From Taishania sp045629585 (lineage in GTDB: Bacteria; Bacteroidota; Bacteroidia; Flavobacteriales_D; Crocinitomicaceae): a stretch of 58,882 nt of DNA. The number at the start of each line of letters is the position of its first letter. Position 1 is the stretch's first letter. The notes below the pieces were generated by a model. That model was not told the DNA's origin and made no database searches. It was given only the letters and a program-made list of their open reading frames with translations. The stretch is from contig JAZQRM010000063.1 of the NCBI GenBank assembly GCA_045629585.1, positions 1 to 58,882 of the forward strand, read 5' to 3'. The position numbers and the translations under genes are program-made. This document shows, one piece after another, positions 8,570 to 16,581 of this stretch.

Positions 8570-9520
8570 ATGTATAAAAAACCACTACTTAAATTAGCTC
8601 TTGCTGGGGCTGTGCTCTTATTTTCTCAATCCATTTTTGCTCAATTCAAATTCTCAAAAATCAATGTAGCTGACGGTGTTAAAACAGCACTTAAAGCCGG
8701 GGATAAAATAGATGTGTATATCAATGAAAATGGTACTGTAAAACAAAACGTCGTTGTAGAAATTGATATTGCAGCATGTAGAAACGCCTACAAGTACGAC
8801 ATTATTACTGTAGGATACGTAAAAAATGGATACCTACTTCACCGTCAAGATCATGAATTTGAATCGATGTTAAATTCAAAGAAATATGGAAATAAAGGAA
8901 CAATTCCGGTTTACGCATTTGACAATAAAAAATTCAAGGAAACTGATTTTCGAGTTTTAGCAACAGATAAAGTAGAATACGAAGGAGAAGATATTGTTCG
9001 TAAAATCGCTGTTTATGGTCAATACATTACTGGAGAAGAAGGATATTTTGACAGAAACGATCGTTACCAATGGAGAAATAAAGTTTCCGAATTAGAATTA
9101 TTGGGATATGTTGACTTAATTGCACACTATCCTACTGAACAAATTAATGCATATAACGTGGCTGCTAAAGCAAAAAGATATGCAAGTGATCAGTATGATG
9201 TTACACGAAATGACGATTATTTTAAAAGAGACGTTCTTTCAAAAATTGAAGCATCTAGAGCTCCAGTTGTAGACACACCTATTTTAGCAGCATTATCTAA
9301 CGGTTACAAAGAAGTTTGGAACTGGAAATTAAAAGAAGTAAAGCAATATGACAGTAAAGAAACTTCTGAAATGTTTTCTACAAAAGTTACTGAATTATAT
9401 GAGATGTATAAGATCATGTATGAATCAGTATCTGATAAAGAACGCTTGAAATCAATGAATAAAGAAATTAAGAGTCATACTACAGTTGAGCAAAAATGGA
9501 TGTATATCAAATCACTTTAA
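8570..9520 (+). CDS. Secreted protein of unknown function
   Basis: A 316-residue protein that was not recognised. It begins with a signal peptide (hydrophobic core LALAGAVLLFSQSIF, cleavage probably after SIFA-Q), so it is exported across the inner membrane; it has no lipobox cysteine, no T9SS C-terminal domain and no further membrane segment. The mature part is mixed alpha/beta in character, with many Tyr, Lys and Asp residues and only one Cys (in EIDIAACRNAYKYD). The C-terminal third is charged and probably helical (EVKQYDSKETSEMFSTKV and onward). It stands alone: the gene in front is divergent and a strong terminator follows directly. A periplasmic role is the simplest guess. No enzyme motif was seen. 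Confidence 0.8.
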   Translation: MYKKPLLKLALAGAVLLFSQSIFAQFKFSKINVADGVKTALKAGDKIDVYINENGTVKQNVVVEIDIAACRNAYKYDIITVGYVKNGYLLHRQDHEFESMLNSKKYGNKGTIPVYAFDNKKFKETDFRVLATDKVEYEGEDIVRKIAVYGQYITGEEGYFDRNDRYQWRNKVSELELLGYVDLIAHYPTEQINAYNVAAKAKRYASDQYDVTRNDDYFKRDVLSKIEASRAPVVDTPILAALSNGYKEVWNWKLKEVKQYDSKETSEMFSTKVTELYEMYKIMYESVSDKERLKSMNKEIKSHTTVEQKWMYIKSL

Positions 9521-9540
9521 CTTTATTTGATAATCATCAA

Positions 9541-9577
9541 AACTCCCATACCATCAAACGGTTTGGGAGTTTTTTTT
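9541..9577 (+). terminator. Rho-independent terminator after the 8570 gene
   Basis: An 8-bp stem AACTCCCA / TGGGAGTT with a 15-base loop, followed by a T run to 9577, starting 20 bp after the stop codon. Confidence 0.9.
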
Positions 9578-9802
9578 GCTCATCTTTCTACATATAACTC
9601 ATCAAAATAACCCACCCTCCTAAACACTTATTACTTACATCTTTTAAATCAAATTCACAACGATTCACTACACGCTTAAAACTTAACCTTCAATTAATTC
9701 CATGGATACACAACTTTACGTGTAAAAGATTGTTGAAAAATAACCACACACGGCATCCTTGCTAAACTATTGTAGTAGCATCTTTGTACTCAAAGAATCC
9801 TC

Positions 9803-10939
9803 ATGTCAATGATGCCACAATTTGGTTTTGATATTATATCCATACTTTTTTATGGATTTAGTATCGTCGCATTTTTACAACTATTATATGTTGTACTGAT
9901 CTATTCACGTCTAGCTTTTTTCAAACATAATAAAGACTTTTCTACAATGGAACTGCCAGCCCTATCTGTGATTATAGCAGCAAGAAATGAGGCTGATAAC
10001 CTTTACAATCACCTCCCTATGATACTTGAACAAGACTACCCTAATTATGAGGTAATAGTAATTGTCAATCAATCAATCGATGATTCGAAGCATATCTTAA
10101 TGGCTTATCAAAAACATTACCCGCATTTAAAACTATCTGTAATTGAAAAAAATAAACATTTGCGTCCTGGTAAAAAACTATCCCTATCCATTGGAATTAA
10201 GGCTGCAAAAAATGAACATCTAATTTTCACAGATGCCGATTGTAAACCACAAAATAGAGAATGGCTAAAATCAATGGCCTCCCAATTTACGCCTAAAAAG
10301 CAAATTGTACTAGGCTATGCTCCCTATAAAAAAACGAAAGGTTTACTCAATTTCTTCATCCGATTAGACACGATGCATATTGGAATTAATTATCTATCAT
10401 TTGCCTTAACAAAACTACCTTATATGGGCGTAGGTAGAAATCTAGCCTATACAAAAACTGCATACAACAAGGCAAATGGTTTCAAAAGTCATTATGCTTT
10501 ACCATCAGGGGATGATGATTTATTTATACAAAGCGCAGCAAAAAATAATAACTACACGATAAACATCGACCCTGTAAGCTACATGTTTTCTCCAGCTGAA
10601 TCAACATGGAAAAGTTGGTTTCGACAAAAATCAAGACACTATACAACCTCTGGCCATTATAATGTTATTAAAAAAGGATTGTTAGGAATATATCCATTGA
10701 CACTCATTTTATTAGCACTTTCTTTTATTATTTTGTTGTTTAGCGAAGATTATCGTTGGTTGAGCATGTCCATTTTCATAGTAATAATACTTATAAAATG
10801 GTGGATTCAAGGAAAGTGTTATGCTAAATTACAAGAAAACAAATGGATTTATTTATTTCCATTTTACGATTTCCTATACGCTTTTTTGAGTCCAATCATC
10901 TACTACCTAAGCGATAAAAACAATAACAAAAAATGGTAG
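9803..10939 (+). CDS. Membrane-bound glycosyltransferase family 2
   Basis: A 378-residue GT-A-fold glycosyltransferase anchored in the inner membrane. An N-terminal membrane segment (about residues 12-32) is followed by the GT2 domain: LSVIIAARNEADNL (about 51-64), the DxD-type metal site FTDADCKPQN (about 140-149) and SGDDDLFIQSA (about 235) with the acceptor-side acidic residues. The later motif WFRQKSRHYTTSGHY resembles the Q/RxxRW element of processive and polytopic GT2 enzymes. Two or three C-terminal membrane segments follow (about 295-375). The closest general match is the group of beta-glycan or hopanoid/carotenoid-type GT2 proteins, but the substrate cannot be assigned. The stop overlaps the start of the downstream sigma-factor gene by 7 bp, which implies translational coupling. 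The ATG at 9803 is the first of two near each other (MSMM). Confidence 0.88.
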   Translation: MSMMPQFGFDIISILFYGFSIVAFLQLLYVVLIYSRLAFFKHNKDFSTMELPALSVIIAARNEADNLYNHLPMILEQDYPNYEVIVIVNQSIDDSKHILMAYQKHYPHLKLSVIEKNKHLRPGKKLSLSIGIKAAKNEHLIFTDADCKPQNREWLKSMASQFTPKKQIVLGYAPYKKTKGLLNFFIRLDTMHIGINYLSFALTKLPYMGVGRNLAYTKTAYNKANGFKSHYALPSGDDDLFIQSAAKNNNYTINIDPVSYMFSPAESTWKSWFRQKSRHYTTSGHYNVIKKGLLGIYPLTLILLALSFIILLFSEDYRWLSMSIFIVIILIKWWIQGKCYAKLQENKWIYLFPFYDFLYAFLSPIIYYLSDKNNNKKW

Positions 10940-11538
10940 ATTCAGCACAATTATCGGACAAAGGCAAACGAGATTACCAATTGGTTCTACTCGCACTAAA
11001 AGGAAGTCAAATCGCATACGCTGATTTAATGGGCCTATACCGTGAAACCATTTACCACATGATGTTTAAAATGGTTAAAAACACAGATGATGCTGAAGAT
11101 TTAACCATAGAAGCATTTGGTAAAGCCTTTAGTCGATTAGAACAGTATTCACCTAGTTTTGCTTTTAGCACATGGCTATTTAAAATAGCATCTAATAACT
11201 GCATCGACTACATCCGGAAAAAACGCATACACATCACCTCTATGGATACTGGCCGCGAAACACAGGAAGGAGTAACCATATATTATGACGCGCATTCAGA
11301 CACATTAAACCCAGAACAGTCTTTAGAGCAAGATCAACGTATCAAGCATATGAGAGATCTAGTAACACGATTAAAACCACGATATCGTGAATTAATTGAA
11401 AAAAGATATTTTGAAGAATTGAGTTATGAAGAAATTGCTGAAGAATTAAATCTACCTTTGGGGACGGTTAAAGCGCAATTATTTCGAGCACGAGACTTTT
11501 TAGCGAATATGATGGAAAAAACCAAAGACGTTATTTAA
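10933..11538 (+). CDS. RNA polymerase sigma factor, sigma-70/ECF type
   Basis: A 201-residue ECF-like sigma factor. Region 2 (about residues 28-100) includes MVKNTDDAEDLTIEAFGKAF and the -10-binding FSTWLFKIASNNCIDYIRKK. After a linker of about 50 residues, region 4 (about 140-195) has the helix-turn-helix ELSYEEIAEELNLPLGTVK. The linker is longer and more acidic than in most ECF factors. No anti-sigma gene (FecR or zinc-binding type) follows; the next gene is rsmG, 5 bp away. The gene overlaps the upstream GT2 gene by 7 bp. Its genomic place between a glycosyltransferase and rsmG, without an anti-sigma partner, suggests it is controlled at expression level rather than by a membrane anti-sigma; that is an inference. 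Confidence 0.93.
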   Translation: MVDSAQLSDKGKRDYQLVLLALKGSQIAYADLMGLYRETIYHMMFKMVKNTDDAEDLTIEAFGKAFSRLEQYSPSFAFSTWLFKIASNNCIDYIRKKRIHITSMDTGRETQEGVTIYYDAHSDTLNPEQSLEQDQRIKHMRDLVTRLKPRYRELIEKRYFEELSYEEIAEELNLPLGTVKAQLFRARDFLANMMEKTKDVI

Positions 11539-11543
11539 CAGCA

Positions 11544-12164
11544 ATGGATATTATTATAAAATACTTCCCAGATTTAACTGCGGATCAAATAGAAAAATTC
11601 GGTCGTTTAAAAGATTTGTATTACACTTGGAATGAACAAATAAATGTCATTTCTAGAAAAGATACAGATAATTTTTACGAAAGACACGTATTACACTCGC
11701 TTGGAATTGCAAAAATAATGGAATTCAACGATGGTTCAGATATCTTGGACATTGGAACTGGTGGAGGATTTCCTGGTATTCCTTTGGCCATATTATACCC
11801 AAATTGCAACTTCACTTTAGTTGATTCAATCGGAAAGAAGATAAAAGTAGTCAACGGTGTCGCAGAAGAACTTGGATTAAAAAATGTAACAGGTATTCAT
11901 GAAAGAGCAGAGAATATCGACAAAAAATTTGACTTCATCGTATCTAGAGCAGTAACGGCAATGCCTGATTTTCTGAAATGGACAAAAGACAAATTCAAAA
12001 AGGAAAATAATAACCCCCTAAACAATGGAATACTCTATCTTAAAGGTGGCGATTTAGCCGAAGAAATGGCCCCAGTTAAGAAATATTATAAGATGAATGA
12101 TTTAAATCAAATCTTCGACGAAGAATTTTTTGAAACGAAAAAAGTGGTTTACGTTCGTCACTAA
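11544..12164 (+). CDS. rsmG: 16S rRNA (guanine-527-N7) methyltransferase
   Basis: Methylates G527 of 16S rRNA in the 530 loop using S-adenosylmethionine; loss is known to give low-level streptomycin resistance. The 206-residue chain has the family start (LKDLYYTWNEQINVISRKD), HVLHSLGIAKI, the SAM-binding motif ILDIGTGGGFPGIPLAILYP (about 67-86), the second strand acidic LVDSIGKKIKVV and the late motif FIVSRAVTAMPDFLKW. The length is normal. It is the last gene of the plus-strand group and converges on recX with a 4-bp overlap of the stop regions. No terminator lies between them. Confidence 0.95.
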   Translation: MDIIIKYFPDLTADQIEKFGRLKDLYYTWNEQINVISRKDTDNFYERHVLHSLGIAKIMEFNDGSDILDIGTGGGFPGIPLAILYPNCNFTLVDSIGKKIKVVNGVAEELGLKNVTGIHERAENIDKKFDFIVSRAVTAMPDFLKWTKDKFKKENNNPLNNGILYLKGGDLAEEMAPVKKYYKMNDLNQIFDEEFFETKKVVYVRH

Positions 12165-12637
12165 GAATATTTTTCTAGCGCAGCGTAAATAAGATCTTGT
12201 TCAAAACCGCGTTGCGCTAAAAAACGAATTAATTTTATTTTACGCTTAAAGAAATCCTTTTCATTGCTACATTCCTCCCATTTCCGTTCACTCAACTCTT
12301 CCAAGGTTAACCAATACTTATCTGGATCAATAGCTTCGGACATACCTCGATTAATTTGTGCATCGCTAAGTTTCTTTTGTCTTAAAGCCTGACGAATCTT
12401 TAATCGACCCCATTTTTTTATTCTAAACTTTCCAGAACAAAAACTTTCGACAAAACGCTCATCGTCTAAAAAACGAGAACTTCTTAATTCTTCTATAATT
12501 TTATGATTTTGCTCTTCAGTTAGTGAGAACTCACTTAGCTTTTGTTGTATTTCAAAAGTACAACGATCTTGATACGCGCAATAAGCTTCGAGTTTGAGCT
12601 TAATTGCCTCAAAAGAGAGATTGCACTCCGATCCCAT
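12161..12637 (-). CDS. recX: RecX family regulator of RecA
   Basis: RecX binds and modulates RecA filaments. The 158-residue product has the three-helix repeats of the family: AYCAYQDRCTFEIQQKL near the N-terminus (the usual LARREHS-type repeat), then FLDDERFVESFCSGKFRIKK, GRLKIRQALRQKKL and FFKRKIKLIRFLAQRGF. The start is uncertain: a TTG at 12643 is in frame, but the ATG at 12635-12637, two bases after the ribonuclease G stop codon, is the better choice and is used here. The tight spacing makes it the second gene of an rng-recX transcript. The C-terminus overlaps the convergent rsmG by 4 bp. recX is not beside recA here. Confidence 0.88.
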   Translation of the reverse strand: MGSECNLSFEAIKLKLEAYCAYQDRCTFEIQQKLSEFSLTEEQNHKIIEELRSSRFLDDERFVESFCSGKFRIKKWGRLKIRQALRQKKLSDAQINRGMSEAIDPDKYWLTLEELSERKWEECSNEKDFFKRKIKLIRFLAQRGFEQDLIYAALEKYS

Positions 12638-12639
12638 GA

Positions 12640-14187
12640 TCAAAGTGCAATTTCATTATTATTCTTGTCTACGAAAGCATATTCTAATAGATTATATGCT
12701 GTCACACCTCGTACAGGTATCCACATTTTATATTCTAACAACCATTTTACTTGTCGAGAAATCAATCCTCTTTTAAAATGAGATTCTAGATATGGATGAA
12801 CCTGAAGGGTAATACCTTTCAACTTACGTTCCGTTACTAAGTAGCGTAAATTATTTTCAATTTCTTCCGCAAACAAAATACTTGCTTGTACCTCACCTGT
12901 ACCATTACAAGTAGGACATTTTTCAGAAGTATTAATATCCGTCTCTGGACGAACACGCTGTCTAGTTATTTCAACTACACCAAATTTAGAGGGAGGCAAA
13001 ATGTTGTGCTTGGCACGATCATTTTTCATCACCGTCTTCAGATGTTCAAAAAGAGTTTTATTATTTGCACGATCATGCATATCAATGAAGTCGATACAAA
13101 TAATCCCCCCCATGTCACGTAGTTGTAGTACTCGAGCAATTTCGTCCGCTGCCTCCATATTTGTCAACAGGGCGTTATTCTCTTGTCCATCAGCACCTTT
13201 TCGATTACCTGAGTTTACATCGATAACATGCATTGCCTCTGTATGCTCAATAATCAAATACCCTCCACTTTGTAGCGGTACTTTTTTACCAAAAAGGGTC
13301 TTAATCTGTTTACTGATTCCAAATTTTTCGAAAATGGGTAATTTCCCATCATACAATTTCAGAATCCTTTCCTTTTCTGGCGCAATCCCATGAATGTAAT
13401 CTTTCAATTCATCATAGGTTACTCCATCATTTACATGAATATGGCTAAAATCTCCATTCAACATATCCCTAAGGATAGAAGTAGTTTTATCCAATTCACC
13501 TAAGACACGTTTAGGTGGTGTTGCCGTTTTTACATTGGCATGCATCAGCCTCCACTTGTCTAAGAGTTTTTTAAGGTCTTGGTCGAGCTCTTCAATCTTT
13601 TTATTTTCAGCAACAGTCCGAATAATTACACCAAAATTCTTAGGTCGAATTGCCTCGATTAAGTCTTTTAAACGATCGCGTTCTTTCGAATCTTTGATCT
13701 TTTGAGAAATCGAAACCTTTTCAGAAAAAGGCACTAAAACCAAATAACGACCCGCTAATGTGATTTCGGCACATAAACGTGGTCCTTTACTAGAAATAGG
13801 CTCTTTTGCAACCTGTACAAGAATTGGAGCAGAAGAAGAAACCACTTCATTAATTTTTCCTTCCTTTAATATATCCTTTTCTGTTTTAAAATAAAGAAGA
13901 TCAGCTACACCTTGCTTACCGCGTAATGTATCCTTGGTAAATTTATTTAAAGAATTAAACTGAGGTCCAAGGTCTAGATAGTGTAAAAAAGCATCTTTGT
14001 CATATCCTACATCAACAAATGCAGCATTTAAACTCGGAACGACTTTACGAACTTTACCTAAATAGATATCACCAACTGCAAAGTCGGTGTTTCCTTGTTC
14101 TTCGTGTAACTCAATCAGCTTTCCATCACGCAGTAAAGCAAGCCAAATGCCATTAACTCTGACATCGACTACTAATTCTAAACTCAC
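12640..14187 (-). CDS. rng: Ribonuclease G/E family endoribonuclease
   Basis: A 515-residue single-strand endoribonuclease acting in rRNA maturation and mRNA turnover. An S1-type RNA-binding domain fills about residues 35-110 (VGDIYLGKVRKVVPSLNAAFVDVG). The catalytic DNase I-like region has MHVIDVNSG with Asp323 and GIICIDFIDM with Asp366/Asp369, matching the magnesium-binding aspartates of RNase E. The zinc-link motif CPTCNGTGE follows (Cys424, Cys427). The family's long disordered scaffold tail of RNase E is absent, so this is the RNase G-like form. It lies downstream of a short basic peptide gene but is separated from it by a terminator. recX follows two bases after the stop codon. Confidence 0.95.
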   Translation of the reverse strand: MSLELVVDVRVNGIWLALLRDGKLIELHEEQGNTDFAVGDIYLGKVRKVVPSLNAAFVDVGYDKDAFLHYLDLGPQFNSLNKFTKDTLRGKQGVADLLYFKTEKDILKEGKINEVVSSSAPILVQVAKEPISSKGPRLCAEITLAGRYLVLVPFSEKVSISQKIKDSKERDRLKDLIEAIRPKNFGVIIRTVAENKKIEELDQDLKKLLDKWRLMHANVKTATPPKRVLGELDKTTSILRDMLNGDFSHIHVNDGVTYDELKDYIHGIAPEKERILKLYDGKLPIFEKFGISKQIKTLFGKKVPLQSGGYLIIEHTEAMHVIDVNSGNRKGADGQENNALLTNMEAADEIARVLQLRDMGGIICIDFIDMHDRANNKTLFEHLKTVMKNDRAKHNILPPSKFGVVEITRQRVRPETDINTSEKCPTCNGTGEVQASILFAEEIENNLRYLVTERKLKGITLQVHPYLESHFKRGLISRQVKWLLEYKMWIPVRGVTAYNLLEYAFVDKNNNEIAL

Positions 14188-14217
14188 GAAAGCTATTTTA
14201 AAAAGTTAATAAAACAG

Positions 14218-14250
14218 AAAAACTTAGCAAGTGAGTCTCACTAAGTTTTT
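14218..14250 (-). terminator. Terminator after the small basic peptide gene
   Basis: A perfect 10-bp inverted repeat (AAAAACTTAG / CTAAGTTTTT) with a 13-base loop that itself contains the short palindrome GTGAG-T-CTCAC. The T run of the minus strand follows the stem, and it starts about 20 bp after the small gene's stop, so it probably ends that transcript before rng. It is symmetrical enough to work in both directions. Confidence 0.8.
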
Positions 14251-14270
14251 CAAAATGTGTTACCAAAGAA

Positions 14271-14363
14271 TTACTTCTTCTTCTTATGACGGTTTTTTCT
14301 TAGTCTTTTCTTACGCTTGTGCGTTGCCATCTTATGTCTTTTTCTCTTTTTACCACTTGGCAT
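14271..14363 (-). CDS. 30-residue basic COX24/AURKAIP1-type (mS38/bS22-like) ribosomal peptide
   Basis: A complete small gene, ATG to TAA, coding MPSGKKRKRHKMATHKRKKR followed by LRKNRHKKKK. More than half of the residues are Lys, Arg or His. The pattern KKRKRHKMxTHKRKKRLRKNRHK matches the AURKAIP1/COX24 domain seen in mitochondrial mS38 and in very short bacterial ribosomal proteins such as mycobacterial bS22; peptides of this kind are conserved in Flavobacteria. It is therefore probably a ribosome-bound protein. A TAnnTTTG promoter box lies upstream and a terminator downstream, so it is monocistronic, as expected for a small, strongly expressed gene. Assignment is from recalled family pattern only. 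Confidence 0.85.
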   Translation of the reverse strand: MPSGKKRKRHKMATHKRKKRLRKNRHKKKK

Positions 14364-14443
14364 AATTCAAAAAATTTTTATATTAATAATTCAGTTAATT
14401 CCTTTTAAGCAATCGAGTAGCTTTCACTAACCCATTGAGCGTG

Positions 14444-14451
14444 CAAAAATA
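14444..14451 (-). promoter_or_regulatory. Bacteroidota -7 box (TATTTTTG) before the small basic peptide gene
   Basis: An exact TAnnTTTG match on the minus strand, about 80 bp before the start codon. No clear -33 element was seen at the expected spacing. Confidence 0.45.
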
Positions 14452-14536
14452 GTAAAATCATTTGATTTGGGAAATATAAATCGCAAATATTATTGATAAA
14501 TATTTAACCTTTTACAAAACAGCAACTTGTAAACAC

Positions 14537-14565
14537 AAAAAAAGCACCTAAAAAAAGGCGCTTTT
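14537..14565 (-). terminator. Rho-independent terminator after the HU gene
   Basis: A 10-bp stem (AAAAGCGCCT / AGGTGCTTTT on the minus strand, one G-U wobble) with a six-base T loop, followed by Ts, starting about 20 bp beyond the HU stop codon. The wobble pair exists only in the minus-strand RNA. Confidence 0.85.
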
Positions 14566-14585
14566 AAATTTCGTTGACTTAATCC

Positions 14586-14876
14586 TTAGTTAACTTTTAC
14601 AGAATTCTTTACTTCTTCAACAAAAGTCTTTGAAGGTTTAAATGCTGGAATGTTATGAGCAGGGATGATAATTGTCGTGTTTTTAGAAATGTTACGTCCA
14701 GTTTTTTCAGCTCTTTCCTTAACGATAAAACTTCCAAAACCACGCAAGTAAACATTTTGCCCCTTCGAAAGGGATTTTTTAATGGATGTCATGAATGCTT
14801 CTACAGCTTGTAATGCTTCTGTTCTTTCTAACCCAGTTTCCTCCGCGATATCAGCGACTATGTCTGCTTTCGTCAT
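14586..14876 (-). CDS. hup: HU/IHF-family histone-like DNA-binding protein
   Basis: A 96-residue nucleoid protein that binds and bends DNA as a dimer. It has the family's N-terminal helices (MTKADIVADIAEETGLERTE), the hinge YLRGFGSFIVKERAEKTGRN, and the DNA-contacting arm with the conserved Pro in TTIIIPAHNIPAFKPSKTF. Length and motifs are standard for HU or IHF of Bacteroidota. Whether it is HU- or IHF-like cannot be decided. It is monocistronic: a TAATTTTG box lies upstream and a terminator directly downstream. Confidence 0.93.
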   Translation of the reverse strand: MTKADIVADIAEETGLERTEALQAVEAFMTSIKKSLSKGQNVYLRGFGSFIVKERAEKTGRNISKNTTIIIPAHNIPAFKPSKTFVEEVKNSVKVN

Positions 14877-14916
14877 GATACTATCTTATTTAATTCAACA
14901 ATTTGATTTCCAACTG

Positions 14917-14924
14917 CAAAATTA
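14917..14924 (-). promoter_or_regulatory. Bacteroidota -7 box (TAATTTTG) before the HU gene
   Basis: An exact TAnnTTTG match on the minus strand, 40 bp before the HU start codon. It lies back to back with the mutY promoter box at 14941-14948. Confidence 0.5.
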
Positions 14925-14940
14925 ACTCAGATAAAGATTA

Positions 14941-14948
14941 TATCTTTG
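14941..14948 (+). promoter_or_regulatory. mutY: Bacteroidota -7 box (TATCTTTG) before mutY
   Basis: An exact TAnnTTTG match 34 bp before the mutY ATG, followed by a long T tract in the leader. No convincing -33 element was seen. Confidence 0.5.
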
Positions 14949-14982
14949 TTTAACAATGTTTTTTTTTTCTTAAAACAACTTA

Positions 14983-16005
14983 ATGCCTGATTTTCAAACA
15001 CATCTAACAAGCTGGTACAACCAAAATAAACGCAATTTTCCATGGAGAAGCACGAAAAATCCATATTTCATATGGTTGTCGGAAGTCATTTTACAACAAA
15101 CAAGAGCACTTCAAGGGTTACCTTACTACCAAAAATTCATCGATCAATTTCCTGAAATTTCAGATTTAGCAAACGCAAATATTGATGATATTTTGAAAAC
15201 TTGGCAAGGATTAGGATACTATTCCAGGGCAAGAAATTTGCATCAAACGGCCATATATATCAACACAGAATTAAACGGGATTTTTCCTTCCTCCTATCAA
15301 GAGATAATCAAACTAAAAGGAATTGGGCCATACACAGCGGCTGCTATAGCTAGTTTTGCATTCAATGAAAAAAAAGCGGTCGTCGATGGAAATGTCTATC
15401 GAGTATTAAGTAGATATTACAACAGCGACACGCCAATAGACACTGCAATTGGTAAAAACCATTTTCAACTTTTAGCTGACAACCTAATCCCTGACAAAAA
15501 CCCAGACATCTTTAATCAAGCAATAATGGAGCTTGGCGCAACTGTCTGCACACCAAAACAAGCTAAATGCAACGAATGTCCATTACAAATGGATTGTCAA
15601 TCCTATTTTCATAACACTATTTACTCCTTACCCGTAAAATCAAAAAAAATAAAAGTGACCAATCGCTATCTAACTTATTTCATTTTTAAAAGCGATGAAC
15701 GATTTATCCTACAGCAAAGAAAGGATAAAGATATATGGCAAGGTCTTTACGAATTCCCCCTAATCGATAAAAGAACGCCAATACTACAAGAGGAAATTGA
15801 GAAATACCTTCAAAAAAGAGAAATCAAAACTTATGAAAGAATATCTGAACCTATAAAACACATTTTAAGCCATCAACATTTACACGTTCAGTTTATTCAT
15901 ATAGACAAACACCCGAAATTAGTAGGTAACGAACAAACTGTTAAACACTTTGAAGACCACGCTTTACCGCGAGTAATCGATAAATACTTAGAACAATTAA
16001 CTTAA
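14983..16005 (+). CDS. mutY: A/G-specific adenine glycosylase
   Basis: Removes adenine mispaired with 8-oxoguanine or guanine, the first step of this base-excision repair route. The 340-residue chain shows NFPWRSTKNPYFIWLSEVIL QQTR in two parts, carrying the catalytic Glu, the helix-hairpin-helix LKGIGPYTAAAIASFAF (about 110-126) and the catalytic Asp in VVDGNVYRVLSRY (about 132-144). The iron-sulfur loop is complete, Cys-X6-Cys-X2-Cys-X5-Cys (about 187-203). The C-terminal third is a NUDIX-like 8-oxoG-recognition domain (RFILQQRKDKDIWQGLYEFP). It leads the mutY-ssb-gldE-gldD order that is characteristic of Flavobacteria, but ssb has its own promoter box. Confidence 0.96.
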   Translation: MPDFQTHLTSWYNQNKRNFPWRSTKNPYFIWLSEVILQQTRALQGLPYYQKFIDQFPEISDLANANIDDILKTWQGLGYYSRARNLHQTAIYINTELNGIFPSSYQEIIKLKGIGPYTAAAIASFAFNEKKAVVDGNVYRVLSRYYNSDTPIDTAIGKNHFQLLADNLIPDKNPDIFNQAIMELGATVCTPKQAKCNECPLQMDCQSYFHNTIYSLPVKSKKIKVTNRYLTYFIFKSDERFILQQRKDKDIWQGLYEFPLIDKRTPILQEEIEKYLQKREIKTYERISEPIKHILSHQHLHVQFIHIDKHPKLVGNEQTVKHFEDHALPRVIDKYLEQLT

Positions 16006-16032
16006 AGTACCATATACAAAACAACAATTTCA

Positions 16033-16040
16033 TATATTTG
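16033..16040 (+). promoter_or_regulatory. ssb: Bacteroidota -7 box (TATATTTG) before ssb
   Basis: An exact TAnnTTTG match, 19 bp before the ssb ATG and after the mutY stop codon, so ssb-gldE-gldD-folK can be expressed separately from mutY. Confidence 0.55.
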
Positions 16041-16059
16041 TATAAAAGGCAATTTTGTT

Positions 16060-16575
16060 ATGGCAGGAAGCGTAAATAAAGTGATATTAATTGGGAATTT
16101 AGGAAGAGACCCCGAAATTAGACATCTTGAAAATGGTGCTGTAGTGGCAAATTTCCCAATTGCTACATCAGAATCTTTTAGAGACAGAAATACAAATGAA
16201 CTAAGAGAGCAGACAGAATGGCATAACATTGTCGTTTGGCGAGGATTAGCCGAAGTTGTTCAAAAATATGTCTTTAAAGGAACAAAAGTATATATAGAAG
16301 GTAAATTAAGAAGTCGATCGTATCAAGATAAGGATAATATCACACGTTATACCACAGAAATCGTAGCTGATAACTTAACAATATTAACACCGAAAAACGA
16401 GAACCAAACTCAAAGTGGTAATCGTGCCCCTTATTCAAACGAAGGTGTACCACAATCACCTCAACCCATAAATAACGTACAACAACCTCAAAACAATACT
16501 TACCCAACGTCCCCTTCACCTACTCCTAACTTTGGAGATTTTAGTAATGCAGAAGATGACGATTTACCATTTTAA
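16060..16575 (+). CDS. ssb: Single-stranded DNA-binding protein
   Basis: Coats single-stranded DNA in replication, repair and recombination as a homotetramer. The 171-residue protein has the OB fold at residues 1-110 (VNKVILIGNLGRDPEIRHLE, TEWHNIVVWRGLAEVVQKYV, GTKVYIEGKLRSRSY), a disordered Gln/Asn/Pro-rich linker and the acidic partner-binding tip DDDLPF at the very end. All parts are of normal length. The gene is 6 bp upstream of gldE and is probably co-transcribed with it. Confidence 0.97.
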   Translation: MAGSVNKVILIGNLGRDPEIRHLENGAVVANFPIATSESFRDRNTNELREQTEWHNIVVWRGLAEVVQKYVFKGTKVYIEGKLRSRSYQDKDNITRYTTEIVADNLTILTPKNENQTQSGNRAPYSNEGVPQSPQPINNVQQPQNNTYPTSPSPTPNFGDFSNAEDDDLPF

Positions 16576-16581
16576 TAAACT

